From Rhodosporidiobolus odoratus (taxonomy: Eukaryota; Basidiomycota; Microbotryomycetes; Sporidiobolales; Sporidiobolaceae), in contig JAOANU010000006.1 in assembly GCA_034387635.1 (NCBI GenBank), positions 682,001 to 746,000 of the forward strand: DNA of 64,000 nt, written 5' to 3'. Positions 1-12,246 of the stretch are shown here, piece by piece. Below the pieces are notes generated by a model that searched no databases, was not told the origin of the DNA, and saw only the letters and a list, made by a program, of their open reading frames with translations. The position numbers and the translations under genes were made by a program. The stretch's first letter is position 1; each line of letters starts with the position of its first letter.

Positions 1-130
1 GCAACACCCGGTTGACCCACGAACGACCTCCTCGAGGCCCCGCTCAGCTGGGGGCTCTCCCCCAGGGTCTGCGCGACGAGCTCCGTCCCCTGCACAGAGC
101 GCAGCGCGCTCGAGTAGTGTTGGGACAAAC

Positions 131-3100
131 ATGATGAATGTGGTGAACGGTCCGGGAAACGTTCAACCCCAAGTTATCGTAGTCGAGGACGAGGAGCAGC
201 ATCTGCGGCCCAAGGGTTTCAAGGCTATTCCAGACCTCTATCGGCGTCTCGACCCGACGCAGAAAAAGGTCATGTATGGTCTTTTCATCTTCGCCATCGC
301 CACTTCGCTCGACACGGTAAGCTTCTGAATCCGTTAGCCTGCTTTCGGTTCACTTCTCCTTGCACTTACACTTGCTGTTACTGACCTCGTCCCTTGCCTA
401 CAGGCGACAGTCAGCCAGTACATCACCTCCGCAACCTCATCTTTCGACGACCATGCCGTTCTCGGAATCGTTCTGACGGCACAAGCCATCGGGGTCGCTG
501 TTTTTCGGCCGTTCGCAACCAAGGCATGTCAGCCTTCGTCATTCACACTGCAGATGCTTACCCCTTACTCGTGCAGGAAAGTATCGTGATCGGTCTAGGG
601 TGGTCTTTCGTGATGTCTACCGTCCTCTACGCCGTAGGCTGTACGCCTGCTTCTTCCCTGTTTTCCAAGCGCGCTGGCAACTAACGTCTCATTACGCTCT
701 GACAGATGCGCTCATGGCTGCGGCACCCGGCATTCCGTTATACGCCGCTGGCAACGTTCTCGGCGCTTTGGGCAGCTCAACGCTGATCACTCTTCCAGGG
801 GTACGAGCAACTCCCTGCCGGGCGCGGTCATCCTTTGCTGATCAGGCTTGGGTCTTCACAGACAGCCGTCTATGCTTACGCCCCGGATCTCGGCGATACC
901 AGCTTGTTGCATGCGATCTTCTCGATCCCATCCTATGCGACTGGTTGGCTTGGTTCAGCTATGGTTGATCAAGTACTCGGCTCTATCGGATGGCGATGGG
1001 GTATCGGAATGTGCGTATCCGTCTCCGACAGCGACCTCGTGTTCGTTCTTAACTTTCATTTGGGTCCCAGGTTCTGTTTCATTACGCCTCTCTTCGTACT
1101 TCCCGTCGCCACCGTCATTTTCGTCGACGAGCGGCGCAAGGAGCCTGCGCCACACCAAGCGGCAACTTCGCATCTCGAGGAAGGCCACGGGCTTTTCAGG
1201 TCTCAGGCGCGTCGCCTTCGAATTCGAGGAAGAGCGCTGGTTTCGCGAGAGGGACACTTCTCCGAAATTGACGCTATCGGCCTCCTCCTCCTGACGGCCT
1301 CGATGGGCGGTCTCTTCATTCCTTTGTTCGTCCTGCTCTGGATGTCGGTGGGTGACTCGGTACTCACCTTCTCTTTCCATAGAACGCTCGTTGGCGCTGG
1401 CGGCTTCACCTGGACGTCCCCGCAATTCTTGGTCCCTATAATCCTCGGCGCGTGTGCCGCCGTGGCCTACGCCTGGTACGAGACTAAAGCACGACACCCC
1501 CTGTTTCCCCTACTCGTCTTCACGATGCGCGAAACCATCACGTCCTTTTTGGCAAATCTACTCAACCTGGCCTCCTACACGTTGATTCTCACATATCAAT
1601 ACTCCTGTAAGTCGTTTGCCTTCCTTTTTCGAGATGGCAGGCACTGAGTAGTGTTCGCTTTGCAGTCATCCAAGTCATGTTCCCCAATTGGTCCCCTTTT
1701 GTGCAGGGTTGCTTCTCGTAAGCCAAACGTCTATGTCTCTCTCTAGCGGACCATACTGACTCGGGATCCAATCTACCAGATTCGTGCAGCTCTGTGCCAC
1801 CTATTTTGCCAACTTCGCATTCTCTTTAACCATTCAAAGGCTGGCTGCCCGTCACAACCTAGCGCAGGACGCCGGTACGCTCAAAGGATGGTTGCTCAAG
1901 CAGCCGATGGTATACTCTGCGCCCTCCGCTCGCTTTCCAACCCCGTTCTGATGTCTTCGATTTCCAGATCTTTGTTTGTTTCGGTCACGGGTTGCGAGTG
2001 ATCTCTGTCGGTCTCAGTGAGTTCATGGTCTCCCTCAGGCCGCAAACCTGGTCTGATGCTTTCACCTTTCCATAGTGTTACAGTCCCGCAAGCTGGAGTA
2101 GGCTGGTCTTCCGCATTCATACAGTAAATCGCGATGCTTACGGTATTGCCCTTGTCCGCGGTCCTCCTCTATAGTGGCCCCGTGGTAAGGTCCATTCGTT
2201 CTATGTATCAGGCAAGGCGTTGACTGAGAACATCGTGCAGCCGCTACTTTGGGTTTCGCAAATCCTCCATGGTCCGTTTGCCTATTTACGTCTGGCGGCT
2301 CGAATTTTCTCGCCACCCTAACACTCAGTGCCGCAGGTTTTGGCGGCTCCGTTGGCAGCATTTATATCGGTCTGATCGTCGCGGCTGCAGCAAACCGGGG
2401 CGTCAGTAAGCAGCTTCGAGCCAACTGAGTTGAGTTCTCTCGCTTATACGTCTATCCCCCACGCAGACAAGGAGATGGTCGACCCTGAAATGATCGAAGC
2501 CACCGCGGAGCAACGGGCAAAGGATGTAAAGATGGTCGGGGCCTTGAATCAGCTGGTTGCAGATCTCGGAGTGAATGCCCCTTCCCAGCTTCCCGGACTT
2601 GGTCATCTTGCTGACATTTGCCGACACCTTGAATAGGCTGCCGCTGGAACGGCGTACGCGTCTTCTCCATTCTTCGACATCGTAGTGAGCTGACCTTGTT
2701 TCCTGTGTCAGTGGCGCGACTTTACTGTGGCGCCACTTCCTGCCCATCTGTCTGAAGGCGCATCTCAGCGAACTGTTGCCGCAGGGTGAAATCGATAATA
2801 TCTACGAGTCTACCACGACGGCAACGAGTTACGACTTAGGATCCGACATCTCAAATGGGATTGTTCGTCTTGTGCTCTATCGTTCGTACCCCTTGTTCTC
2901 ACACTGATTTCTCCGCAGCGTGGTGCCTACGCCGACGTGATGAGCTATCTCCTCTACGGCGCCCTGGGAACAGCCGTTCTTTCTTTCATCTTCACCTGCT
3001 GCATCGGCGATGCCCCCCTCGCGGAGCCCAAAGCACCAGCGGCAGCCGAGCTCACGGTAGGACCGATGAGGAGACATAGCGCGAGGAGCGGCAGGAGCGC

Positions 3101-3329
3101 GAGGAGCGGCAGGAGCGCGAGGACGGAAATGGCGATCGGCCATGGCAACCGGAGGCGGAGGGAGAACCCTCGCGCGGCTAGGCAGGGGTTGTCGGAGAAG
3201 AGCGATTTCTACGAGGACGAGGAGGACAGGCTCGTTACGCATCCTCGCGCTCACACTCGCACCCACAAAAAGGAATATTCCGATGGTTCCTCTCTCAGTT
3301 CCGACGAGTCGGACTTTGCATATTATTGA
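131..3329 (+). CDS. MFS transporter, siderophore-iron (SIT/ARN) type
   Basis: Multi-exon major facilitator carrier, likely proton-coupled uptake of ferric siderophores at the plasma membrane or vesicles. The ATG at 131 starts a short acidic cytosolic tail followed by 'GLFIFAIATSLDT', the typical SIT first helix. Later exons give hydrophobic segments around 835-1000 (ending 'GSIGWRWGIG', matching the SIT 'GWRWGYGMF' block), 1290-1600 and 1780-2110. The last exon (from about 2937) has one more helix and a basic Arg/Ser-rich tail ending 'SDEEDFAYY'-like at 3327. Exon 1 joins exon 2 in frame at 316/404; exon 2 seems to leave through a GC donor at 524. MFS membership is clear; siderophore substrate is inferred from overall similarity. 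Middle exon borders were not all resolved. It precedes PET127 convergently. Confidence 0.7.
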
Positions 3330-3808
3330 CCGAGTGCCCCATTCACCCCTTGTCTTCACATCGTTTCGTATACAATAGTAGAAACGTTGCAGCCTTTTCT
3401 ATTTGCAAATGCAGATATATACCTCATCCTTTCACACGCTGTTGCCGAATGGTCGAGCGAGCCGAAAAGGGTAGGGGAAAAAGCGGGTTCAGATTGGCCC
3501 ATACCGCACAACGCCGCAATGGCAGCTGTAAAGAGCCTGCTGCGCACCCAATCGACGGCTACGCTTACGAGTACACGGGTGAGGGACAAGGCATTCTGCG
3601 GGAAACCTGTTTGAGAAGGTCAACGGCGAACTGCGTGGCGGAGCAAAGCAAACGGCGAAAGAGCCCGGCTTGACGAGCAACACTGAGGAGTCTAGCATAT
3701 CATCAACGCTCTTACGCAGCGGCAGGACACAGCCAATTCTGGGCGATACCTACGGTACAGGTGAATGCGTAAAAATGCAGCTACAAGTATCCTAGAAACG
3801 TACAACAC
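3330..3808. other. Convergent intergenic region
   Basis: About 480 bp between the stop codons of the MFS carrier and PET127. Short open frames occur on both strands but none resembles a known protein or has splice-linked continuation. I see only 3' UTR-type sequence here. Confidence 0.5.
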
Positions 3809-6800
3809 CTAGAGCGCTGCGTGGCCTTGTGGTTCAACGACTTTGATGCTCGAGATTACCTGCACCCGATTACCGGGCTGTTTCGTCTGCTCGGCGTATC
3901 GTTGCTCCTCCCTGATCCGCCTCCGAGCTCCCGCCCGCGCTTTCTGCCTCAACTCCTTCACCGTCCTGCTAGGCGTCTTGTACTTGATGCCGTCCCCTAG
4001 CGGGAACTGCAGCGATAGATCGGAAGGATCCAACTCGACTCCCGCTTTTTCAGCTCGTCGCGCCGCTTCTGCGACATCCTGCGGAGTGACGCCGGTAGGA
4101 AGGGCGAGGGAGGAGAACATGGTTTGGAAAGCGCGGACGTCGGCAAAGAGGGTGGCGATGCGGTCGGCAGAGACAGGGGAGGGATTGGAAGGGTCGAGGT
4201 CTTGCCCGGTGGACTTGGTGATGTCGAAGCCGAGCTGCCAGACGGGGATGTGCAACTGTGATGAGCGGGAAGCGGATAATGGGGAGGATGCGGACGAATC
4301 AGGGTGAGGTTGGCCCCTGGAAGACGACGCGGGAGCGGTCGAGGGCGGGGAAGCCACGCCTGTTTCGTCGGGGTAACATCGCCTAGGCCAGACCGCGAAA
4401 GGCCCGTGCTTTGCTTCTCCGTCGAGGAAGTTGGTACCGCGCAACTCGAGAAGCGTCATGGGTAGCTTGCGGTCCACCTTTGCCGCAGGCAGCGAAGAGT
4501 CTACCTTGTCGCCGGCCTCCGTTCTGCCCTCTGCATCGCCATCCACTCCGACCTCCGTCGTGACGCCATCCTCCTTCTGTCCCGCCCTCGTCTCCGCCAC
4601 CCGACCCTGCGGCGAGACGAAGACGCGCAAGACATCCCGGGACTCGCTCGCCGCCCAGGTGACGTTAACGCTTTCGCCGGGGTAACAAGCGACAGCCTCC
4701 TTGAGAACCGTTTCCAGCACGCCGAGCGACAACTTGAACACCTGATTGCCGGTTTCGGAATTGTCGAAGAGCGCTTCGTCCATTTCGGAGACGGGGAGGT
4801 ATTGGAAGCCGTAGAAGCGTGCGGTAGAGTGGTACGCGCTAGACAAGAGAGAATTGTCAGGAGACTGCGCTTCAGAAATCACGAGAGTACGTACACAAGA
4901 ATGCCGTCCATATGGCCGATGCGCGCCTGGAATTGGTACTTCAGGAAGGCTGAGCGAATAAGATCCTGCAAACGAAGGCAGTGTAAGCAAGGAGGGTGGA
5001 GCAGGACAACGCTAGCCTGGTGGGCGGCTGGGCAACAGCCGACCCGAACGAAGGACGGAGAGCACTGCGACGCACGTAGTACTCCCTCTCGAACGATTCC
5101 CAAGGCCCTCGCAGCCTGTCGATGGTGTAACCCGAGCTTTCGACGTAGTTCAGCCTATCCTGCCGGATCGCAACCGTCCCCCTCGTCTTGAGATCGAAAG
5201 TTTTGTTCGGGAGGTGGTTGTTATGGGCGTCGAGTTGAGAGCGGAGGATGAGGTGGTCGGTCTACAGAGCGAACCGGTCAGCGCGGAAGGTGGGAATCCG
5301 TACACGGACTTAGAGCGTACAGCAGCATAGTGGTAGGCTTGTCGTTCGCCCGCTTCGGACGGCGCTGGGTCTTCCGAATCGACGAGGAAGCGCTTGAACT
5401 CCTCGGCCGGGGTTGTGAGAAGTTTCTCCATGAGGTGACCCTGCTCGTCAGACACGTGAGCCTCTGCCGACATGGGAAGCGTATGTCGAGGGAGATGGTC
5501 ATGTACATAGTCTGAAAGGATGTTGCCAGACTTATCGAAGCTTTTGTCGGCATCAATGGCGTAGCGACCGTCCTCATAGTTCAGCACGACGGAGACAGGT
5601 ATTTGCTGACCCATACTGAAGCCCCGGTTCTGCACACGTGGTCGGAGACGCGCATGTGGACATAGCGGTCGGTTAAGGATGGGCAGGGTACGAGAAGGAA
5701 AGCAAAGACGGAGGGATGAGCGAAGAGCGACAACGCACCTGTTCTTGCCATACTGCGCTCAGCATCGACGTGTTGACCTCTTTGCCTGAACTCAGCCAGA
5801 AGTAAATCTGCGCGTTCGAAACTGGTCAGTCGATCCGGGTGCCGGAAACACAAGGAGAGCAAACAGCTCACCTGACACAGCATTCCAACCGTCGAACTCG
5901 TGCTCCCCACAAACATCTTCCCCTCGCTCTCTGCCAATCCCTTCAAGACCTCATCCTTCGAACTCGTCACGTACTGCGGCAGTTTATCAAACTCAAACTC
6001 CTCGACTTTGGGGACGTTCTCGAGGGTTTCAGGGTCAAAGTTGTACACGCCGGTTCGAGGGTCGCGAAGGAAATGGACGCCGGGGTTGAAGAGAACTCGT
6101 TCGAGAGAATGGGAGAGCGTGGCGATAGGAGCGGTAAAGGGAGGAGGTACGGGCGCGAAAGGCGTTGTTGATGCGGAGAGTACGTGAGAGTATGAGGAGA
6201 GCTCGCGCAGAGGTTCGGTGAATGCAGGTTCAGGCGGAGACGGCCGTAGAGCAGGATGGTTCTGATGCCGCGTAGGTAAATGTGGAGGTCGTGCAGGGTA
6301 GGTTGCTTCTCGGGGCGAGGTATGTGAGATGGAGGCTGTGAATTGTAGAAGGCTCAGTCGTATTCGTGGCAAGGGAAAGGGCGTATTTCGGCAACGCACG
6401 TCCGGTTTCCAGCGCCTGCTCCACGTTCTCCTGGACCCTGGTTCCTCTCGGTCTCCGCCCCTTACCAGAATCTTGCAACGATGTCTCGCCTATCCGTGCT
6501 TCCCCCTGCACTTCTGGGTGATGCTGACCTTCCCTCCCTTTTCTTCCCATCTCTCCCTCTTTCCTCTCTTTGGCCGCCGTGCGCTGATCCTTTCCCAGCC
6601 GAAGCGAAGTCGCCATTTGCTCCATCACAGATTGACCAGTCACGAGAGGTTTGGCTGGTGGAGGCGGCCCTCGTGGTGTCGTCCCCTCAGACGGAGCGGG
6701 GTTCTGCCGTCGGTGATCCCGCAGAGTCTGTGCCGCAATGGCACCAATCAGCGATTGCAGGTCTCTTTGCTCCTGAGCCTGCAAAGCATAAGATGGAGGT

Positions 6801-7991
6801 GTCAGCTCGCGGCACCACTGATTTTCCAGAAGTATGGGCGGATGAAGAAAGCATGCAAGGAACAGGCCGCACAATTTCCGCCAGTCGCTCCGGCCAGCTA
6901 TCCCGCGTCGCAGCACGAATCTTGTGATCGGCAATTCGTAGGACATTGGCGAGTTTCGACTTTGGGTCTGTCTCGTCTTGAGCAGAAGGGACGGGAGTCG
7001 CAGCCGCAGGTGAAGGATTTATAGGAGGGGCAGTGGAAGCGTTCGCTTCGGGAAGGATGGTTTCGAAAGTCGATGATGCGGACGCAGGAGTCTCGAATGA
7101 ATCAGGCGTAGTGGAAGAAGTGGAAGAGGTCGAGGGCACGCGGAGACCGAAGGCTTCGATGAGGAGACTGGCATCGCTCGCGGACGGTATCTGCACAGTT
7201 CCGGATCAAATGTGCTTCAGAGACACATACATGAGGGGAAGACTTACCTGACCCGCCTCCGCCTGCTTCTGCGCCTGCTCCCGAATTAACTTCGCCTTTG
7301 CCAATCCGACCTGGTTATACCGCACCTGAGAGTGCAAGTCAACCCACGGCATATTCAGCTCCCTCAGCGCCTTGAGCTGGGCGACCTTATCCTGAAGGTC
7401 CCTCGTCTGCTCCTGTGAGAGCAGCCCCGTCTTGATAGCCGCCTCTACCCTCCGATCAAAGTCCTGATTCACCGTGATCTTTCTCGCCGCGACTGCTCTG
7501 CCCTTGCCCCTGATCCGCGGCGGCACCTTGTCCTCGCCCGCCACTTCAGCTCTTTCAGCCAGTTTCTGACGAACGTGCGCGCCGGACTTTGCTTGTCGAC
7601 GCCGTACACCCATTTTCACGGCGTCAAAGGCGTTTTTCCGTTCGCGTCTCTCGATGGCTCTGCGAACCTTTGCCGCTTCCCTCATGTTGGACAGATGTTG
7701 GTCATATCTTGACTGCCTGCCGATGGTCTCGTCGATCTGTTTCGAGGTGGGAATGGCGAGGTTGGCGGGAGGAGGTGGGGATGCTTTGAGCCAATCTGAA
7801 GAGTTGGCGCGCTTTTGTCGCAGTCGTTCGGAGAGTGAGTCATTGCTCTGCTTCGGGTCTGAGTTGGCTGTGGCGTCGCTCGTCGATGTCGAAGCGGATA
7901 AAGGTGAGGCAATGGTCGAGGTGAAGGAGCGGGAGCAGAGGACTGAGCGGGTGCTAGGTCGGCGACAGCATCGTACAAGAGCAGTAAGCAT
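3809..7991 (-). CDS. PET127: Pet127-family mitochondrial RNA-processing protein
   Basis: Membrane-associated mitochondrial protein that in yeast acts with the RNA degradosome in processing and turnover of mitochondrial transcripts. The family core is spread over several exons: 'NPGVHFLRDPRTGVYNFDP' and 'YVTSSKDE' near 6000, 'VGSTSSTVGMLCQ' near 5900, 'GRYAIDADKSFDKSGN' near 5560, 'EKLLTTPAEEFKRF' near 5420, 'FLKYQFQARIGHMDGILV' near 4930, then the long final exon with 'FYGFQYLPVSEMDEALF'. The ATG at 7991 is followed by an Arg/Ser-rich presequence ('LVRCCRRPSTRSVLCSRSF'). Spliced in frame, roughly 500 residues precede the core, much longer than I would expect, with basic coiled stretches. That N-terminal part could instead be a separate gene; the introns at about 7196-7248 and 6786-6842 join cleanly, so I kept one gene. 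It is divergent from HEM13. Confidence 0.8.
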
Positions 7992-8255
7992 ACTCTGTAA
8001 CCCCGTTCGAAGTTATCAGAGTAGTGACAACAAGTTCAGGTTGACCTTCTCTTCCCTGACTTTCAAGACTCGTCGGCAAAGCTTTCTCCGTCTCCCTACC
8101 AGCTAGTGGGTCTGCCAGGCCCTCAAATGTAGCCTGACGTTCTTTTACGAAGGTTCGGGACGTCAAGAAGCCGTGTCGGCTTCGGAGTTCCTCTCTCGAC
8201 TTCCCTTCGCTGCTCTTCTTGAATCCGCTCTCACCTCCACTCGCTCATCCTGAAC

Positions 8256-9898
8256 ATGCTGCACCGTTCTCCCACTCGAATGATCCGTACAGCTTCTCAC
8301 TCTCTACCCAGCAAGCCACCCCGCGCTCCCTTCCCTTCTCATTCTCCCCCATCTTTATCAGCTCCGCTGCGCTCTCGCTCATCGGGGGCTAGACGAACAT
8401 TTGCAACCAGTCCCACCCAGCCTTCCTCCTCAAGCTACTCTCGAACAGCCATGTCCGCCGCAGTCGCTGCTATCAGTCTAGCCGCCGCAGCCGCTTCCAT
8501 TCACTTGACCAAATCCGTTCGTCCTCCTTCTCGTCCCTTCCCTGCTTTCGTAGCTGACTTACCTCTTGTGCCCTACAGCCTCTCGACCCGCTGGAATGTG
8601 TCGAAGAAAAGCCGAAACCTCCGCAGGAGAATGGGAGACCCTCATTTATCGTGAGTTTTTCTTTCTGTTCCCGTCGCTTCTGCTTCGCATGCCTCATGCC
8701 CTCCCTGATCGCCTCGAAAGGCTGCGCTGACCCTCATTGTGCCTTTGCGTAGCCCGTCAACTCCATCGATCTCGACGACCCCTCCATCCCGATGCGCCTC
8801 CGCATGATCCACCACATCAAAACCCTCCAATCCACCATTACAACCGCCCTCGAGACCCTCGAACCGTCCGGCAAGAAGTTCAAATCCTCCTACTACCTCC
8901 GCGATGCCTCCAAGGGCTTTGGCGATTCCCGCGTTCTTCAAGACGGCGAAACGTTCGAAAAGGCCGGCTGCAACATCTCGGTGATCAAGTCGACGCTGTC
9001 GGTTCCGGCGGTCAAGCAGATGAGGGCCGAACGGTTCGACTGGTGGGACGGCGTCAGCGAGCTACCCTACTTTGTCGCTGGGTGCTCGTTGGTTGTTCAC
9101 CCTCGGAACCCTCATGCGCCGACAATCCACTTCAACTACCGGTACTTCGAGATTCAAGATCCCAAGGACCCAAATGGCGAGCCCAAAGCCTGGTGGTTCG
9201 GCGGCGGGACCGACTTGACCCCCTCGTACTTGTACGAGGAGGACGCCCGCGCCTTCCACGGTCTCTTCAAACAAGCCTGCGACAAACACGACGAGTCCTA
9301 CCATTCACGGTTCAAGAAATGGTGCGACGAGTACTTCTACATCCCTCATCGCGGCGAAACTCGGGGCGTGGGCGGAATCTTTTTCGACGACCTTTCCGAC
9401 CGCGATCCCGAAAAGATTTTCAAGTTTGTTAGGGATTGCAGTAACGTTTACTTGCCGGCGTATTACCCTATCGTTGAGAAGAGGAAGGATCAGAAGTTTA
9501 CCGAGGCGGAGAAGAGGTGGCAGCAGTTGAGGAGGGGGAGGTATGTCGAGTTTAACCTGGTTTACGATCGCGGCACCAAGTTCGGGTTGGCGATGAAGGA
9601 GCCTAGGACCGAGAGCATTCTCATGTCTCGTAGGTTCTTCCCCCTTTTCCGTTCTTTATCCGGACTGCGCTTGACATGGTCTTTCCTCGTCTTGCTGACC
9701 TGTATACCGTTTTCTCCTTACTTGTCACCGGCCCCGTCCTTCTCTGCCACTCCTTGTCTCGTCCTTCATCCCCTCGAATCGTCTCTCCCAGTTCCTCTCA
9801 CCTCGCGCTGGGAGTACGAACCCGAACTCGGCCAAGTCGAAGGAACCGAAGAGAAGAAGCTACTCGATGTCCTCAGAAAGCCGGTCGAGTGGGTCTAA
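8256..9898 (+). CDS. HEM13: Coproporphyrinogen III oxidase
   Basis: Oxygen-dependent oxidative decarboxylation of coproporphyrinogen III to protoporphyrinogen IX in heme synthesis. Diagnostic blocks: 'IHFNYRYFEI', 'WWFGGGTDLTPSYL', 'HRGETRGVGGIFFDDL' and 'YVEFNLVYDRGTKFGL', all in the large exon from about 8754 to 9627; the last exon starts near 9790 ('LPLTSRWEYEPELG') and ends at the TAA at 9896. The start at 8256 gives an N-terminal region rich in Arg, Ser and Pro followed by an alanine-rich hydrophobic stretch ('AAVAAISLAAAAASIHL'), which looks like a bipartite mitochondrial signal with a sorting segment. Baker's yeast Hem13 is cytosolic, so intermembrane-space location would be closer to the animal enzyme. 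A second in-frame ATG at 8280 is possible. The product of HEM12, 52 kb away, is its substrate. Confidence 0.95.
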
Positions 9899-10264
9899 GT
9901 TGCGAGTTGGGCAAACGCTGCTGAGCAGTCTTACGCGTTATCGGCGTTGCCCCGGTCGACAGAAGCATTGTGCATGGCAGTCGTACTTTTTCTGCAAAAG
10001 GCACGAAACCTTTACCATGGATATCTTGAGAAGGCACAGCCTTGGCACAGCCAGCTTTGAGGGTTTTGACCCTTTTCAGGCTCGGATAACGCGAGTGAGA
10101 GATACTGCTGTGAGGACTTTGTTTTGCACTTCAGCTCGCGAACAAGGTATGGAAGAGGTACTACGAGGGGAACTGCTGTATAAACAAGCGAAGAAAGGAA
10201 AGGAGGCGCCTCCTTCGCTATGGTGTGGGCCCCGAGCGAGAGCGGAGACCGTACACACACGCGT
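9899..10264. other. Convergent intergenic region
   Basis: Between the HEM13 and SDR stop codons. No domain-bearing frame on either strand; consistent with two facing 3' UTRs. Confidence 0.5.
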
Positions 10265-11631
10265 CTACTGTTCAGGGGCGAGGTTGGACGGAGCCGGCAA
10301 CGAGTTCTCGCCTTCGGGCGTGACGTAGGCTCCGCAGATACCGCCGTCCACCTTGAAGTCTAATGACGACCATACCGTGTCAGAATCACTACAAAGAAAG
10401 ACGCATCGACATGCCTAGTGGGAGTAGACGAGAATTTGATTGAGAATGGGTGGACGTACCAGTACCGGTGATAAAGGACGAGTCATCGGATGCAAGGAAC
10501 AGCGCTGCCTTTGCCTGTTCGATCGCTTGACCGAAGCGACCCATCGGAACGTGCACTGTCGACATTCACCAGATTCGTCGAGACGGTCAGCTCCAACGCG
10601 GATCACGGTGCAAAGAAGGGACAACAACTTACCCAACCTCCTCTGCTTCTTCTCCTCCGAGTCCAAGAAGTCCATCAATAACTTGGTCTGCAATGGCCCT
10701 GGGCAGAGCGAGTTGAACCGCAGACCCTCCCGTGCGTGCACGGTGGCGAGTTCTCGAGTCATAGCGAGTACGGCACCCTTTGACGCGGTGTAACTCAGCT
10801 GAGGGGTAGCGGCACCGAGGACGGCGACGAAAGAGGCAGTGTTGATGATGCTGCCCTTTGAGCCGCAGGGGTTTTTGCGCATGGCCTCGATGGCGTATTT
10901 GCAGCCGTACCAGACACCTTTGACGTTACTGCGAGCGGAAAGAGGGTGAACACGTGATGGCACGAGCTGGTCTGTGGCGGAAAAAGGCGAGTAGGGCTAG
11001 AGTGGGAGGCGTACACTGCAGAGAAAAGGTCAGCAAAGGAGAGAGGGCATGTCAGAGAAGGGGACGTGCTGTTCATGGTCAAGTCCCAGATTCGCTCTTC
11101 CGTGTTGAGCGCGTTATCGTCGGCAGGGTGCATGATACCAGCATTGTTACTGCAGTTACGGAAGGGTTCAGCAGGAAAGGATTGGCAATAAGCCCGACAA
11201 CAATGGCCAGAAACGAGAGAGAAAAGGCAGCGCACAACATGACGTCAAGCCTGCCAAACTCGTCTACGGCGCGCTTGACAAGCTCCTTGACCTGTTGCTC
11301 GTTGCTGACATCGCATTTGACGGCGATGGCCTTGTTGGTTCCCGACTGCTGGGAGATCAAGTCGACGGTGCGCTGAGCGGCGTGTTCGTTGATGTCGGCT
11401 GCGACGACGTGGGCGCCTTCGTTTGCGAATACGAGGCAGGACTCAAGGCCGATACCGCTGTGGGTGCGTGGGGGTGAGCGATAACGACGGGGGAGGGGGA
11501 GGGGGAGGGCCTGAGGGGCAGGGACGACGACGGGAAGAAGAGCGAGTGAAGCGTGGGGAAGGATGGCTAGCTTACGCCCCGGCTCCCGTGATTACAGCGA
11601 CTCGCTTGTCCAAACGCAGGGTCGGCACCAT
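10265..11631 (-). CDS. Short-chain dehydrogenase/reductase (classical SDR)
   Basis: NAD(P)-dependent oxidoreductase; substrate not predictable. Spliced exons give 'RVAVITGAGA' joined to 'GIGLESCLVFANEGAHVVAA' (TGxxxGIG cofactor motif), 'CDVSNEQQVKELV', the 'NNAG' strand, catalytic Ser in 'IINTASFVAVLG', and the 'YTASKGA' YxxxK pair. It ends 'DFKVDGGICGAYVTPEGEN' plus a short tail, stop at 10265. The 'DGG' end with a '-AYVTPEG' tail is typical of fungal SDRs of the 3-oxoacyl reductase/levodione reductase type. The first ATG in frame is at 11631, but the frame stays open about 190 nt upstream without an ATG and codes an Arg/Ser/Pro-rich stretch, so an upstream spliced exon or non-AUG start cannot be excluded. 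Confidence 0.85.
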
Positions 11632-12246
11632 GGCGGTTTCTTGCGTCGTTCGCTGGGCGGAGGTCGAGATAGGAGAGGGAGAGGGAGTAGAGGGTAGAAT
11701 ACGTGCGACCGTCTGGGTTAGCGGTCTTCTAGACGGACTGGGGCTTCTGGGACGAGAAGAGTCCGCGGCTGGGCGCAGGCCAGGGGAGGCGAACAGGGGC
11801 GGAGGGCGATAAAGCTGCGTTCAGGAGTTCGCTCGGCAGGAGAAACTAGAAACTAGCTTGCTATCAGGGTCCTTTGCTCTCTCTGGTTTGCACCCGCTTG
11901 ATGGGGGGAAAAGTAGGGCATTTGCCGCGCTTTCGCTTAAGAAACGACCAGCTTGATCTGCACATAGTCAAGTAGTCTTTTCGGATGCAGTCTGTGGTGA
12001 AATGTAAGAACTTAGAAGAGCGAGAGCAGCTCCACCTCTCTCACCGAAAATACTCACCGGACTCATTACAGCCCTCAGGTAGTCCGACAGCAACCTGCAC
12101 TAGCTTGACAAGTAGCTCTTATACCTGCTCAGGCGCGCCCAGCACCTCCCGGCCGATCGTCGCGACGCCTCGCCTTCTTCCATTTTTCATCTACAATCAG
12201 CATTTCTCGCCCTATCCACCTCGTCAACGAGCTGCTACATAGCCGA
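11632..12246. other. Divergent promoter region of SDR and PHA2
   Basis: About 615 bp. The SDR-proximal 190 nt are open in frame with the SDR but lack an ATG. The remainder is CT-rich toward PHA2 (about 12030-12240), as in many leaders of this window. No other gene seen. Confidence 0.45.

Noticed and set aside
955..1497. Long minus-strand frame opposite the MFS gene
   Set aside because: Shadow of the transporter exons; Glu/Arg-rich with no domain.
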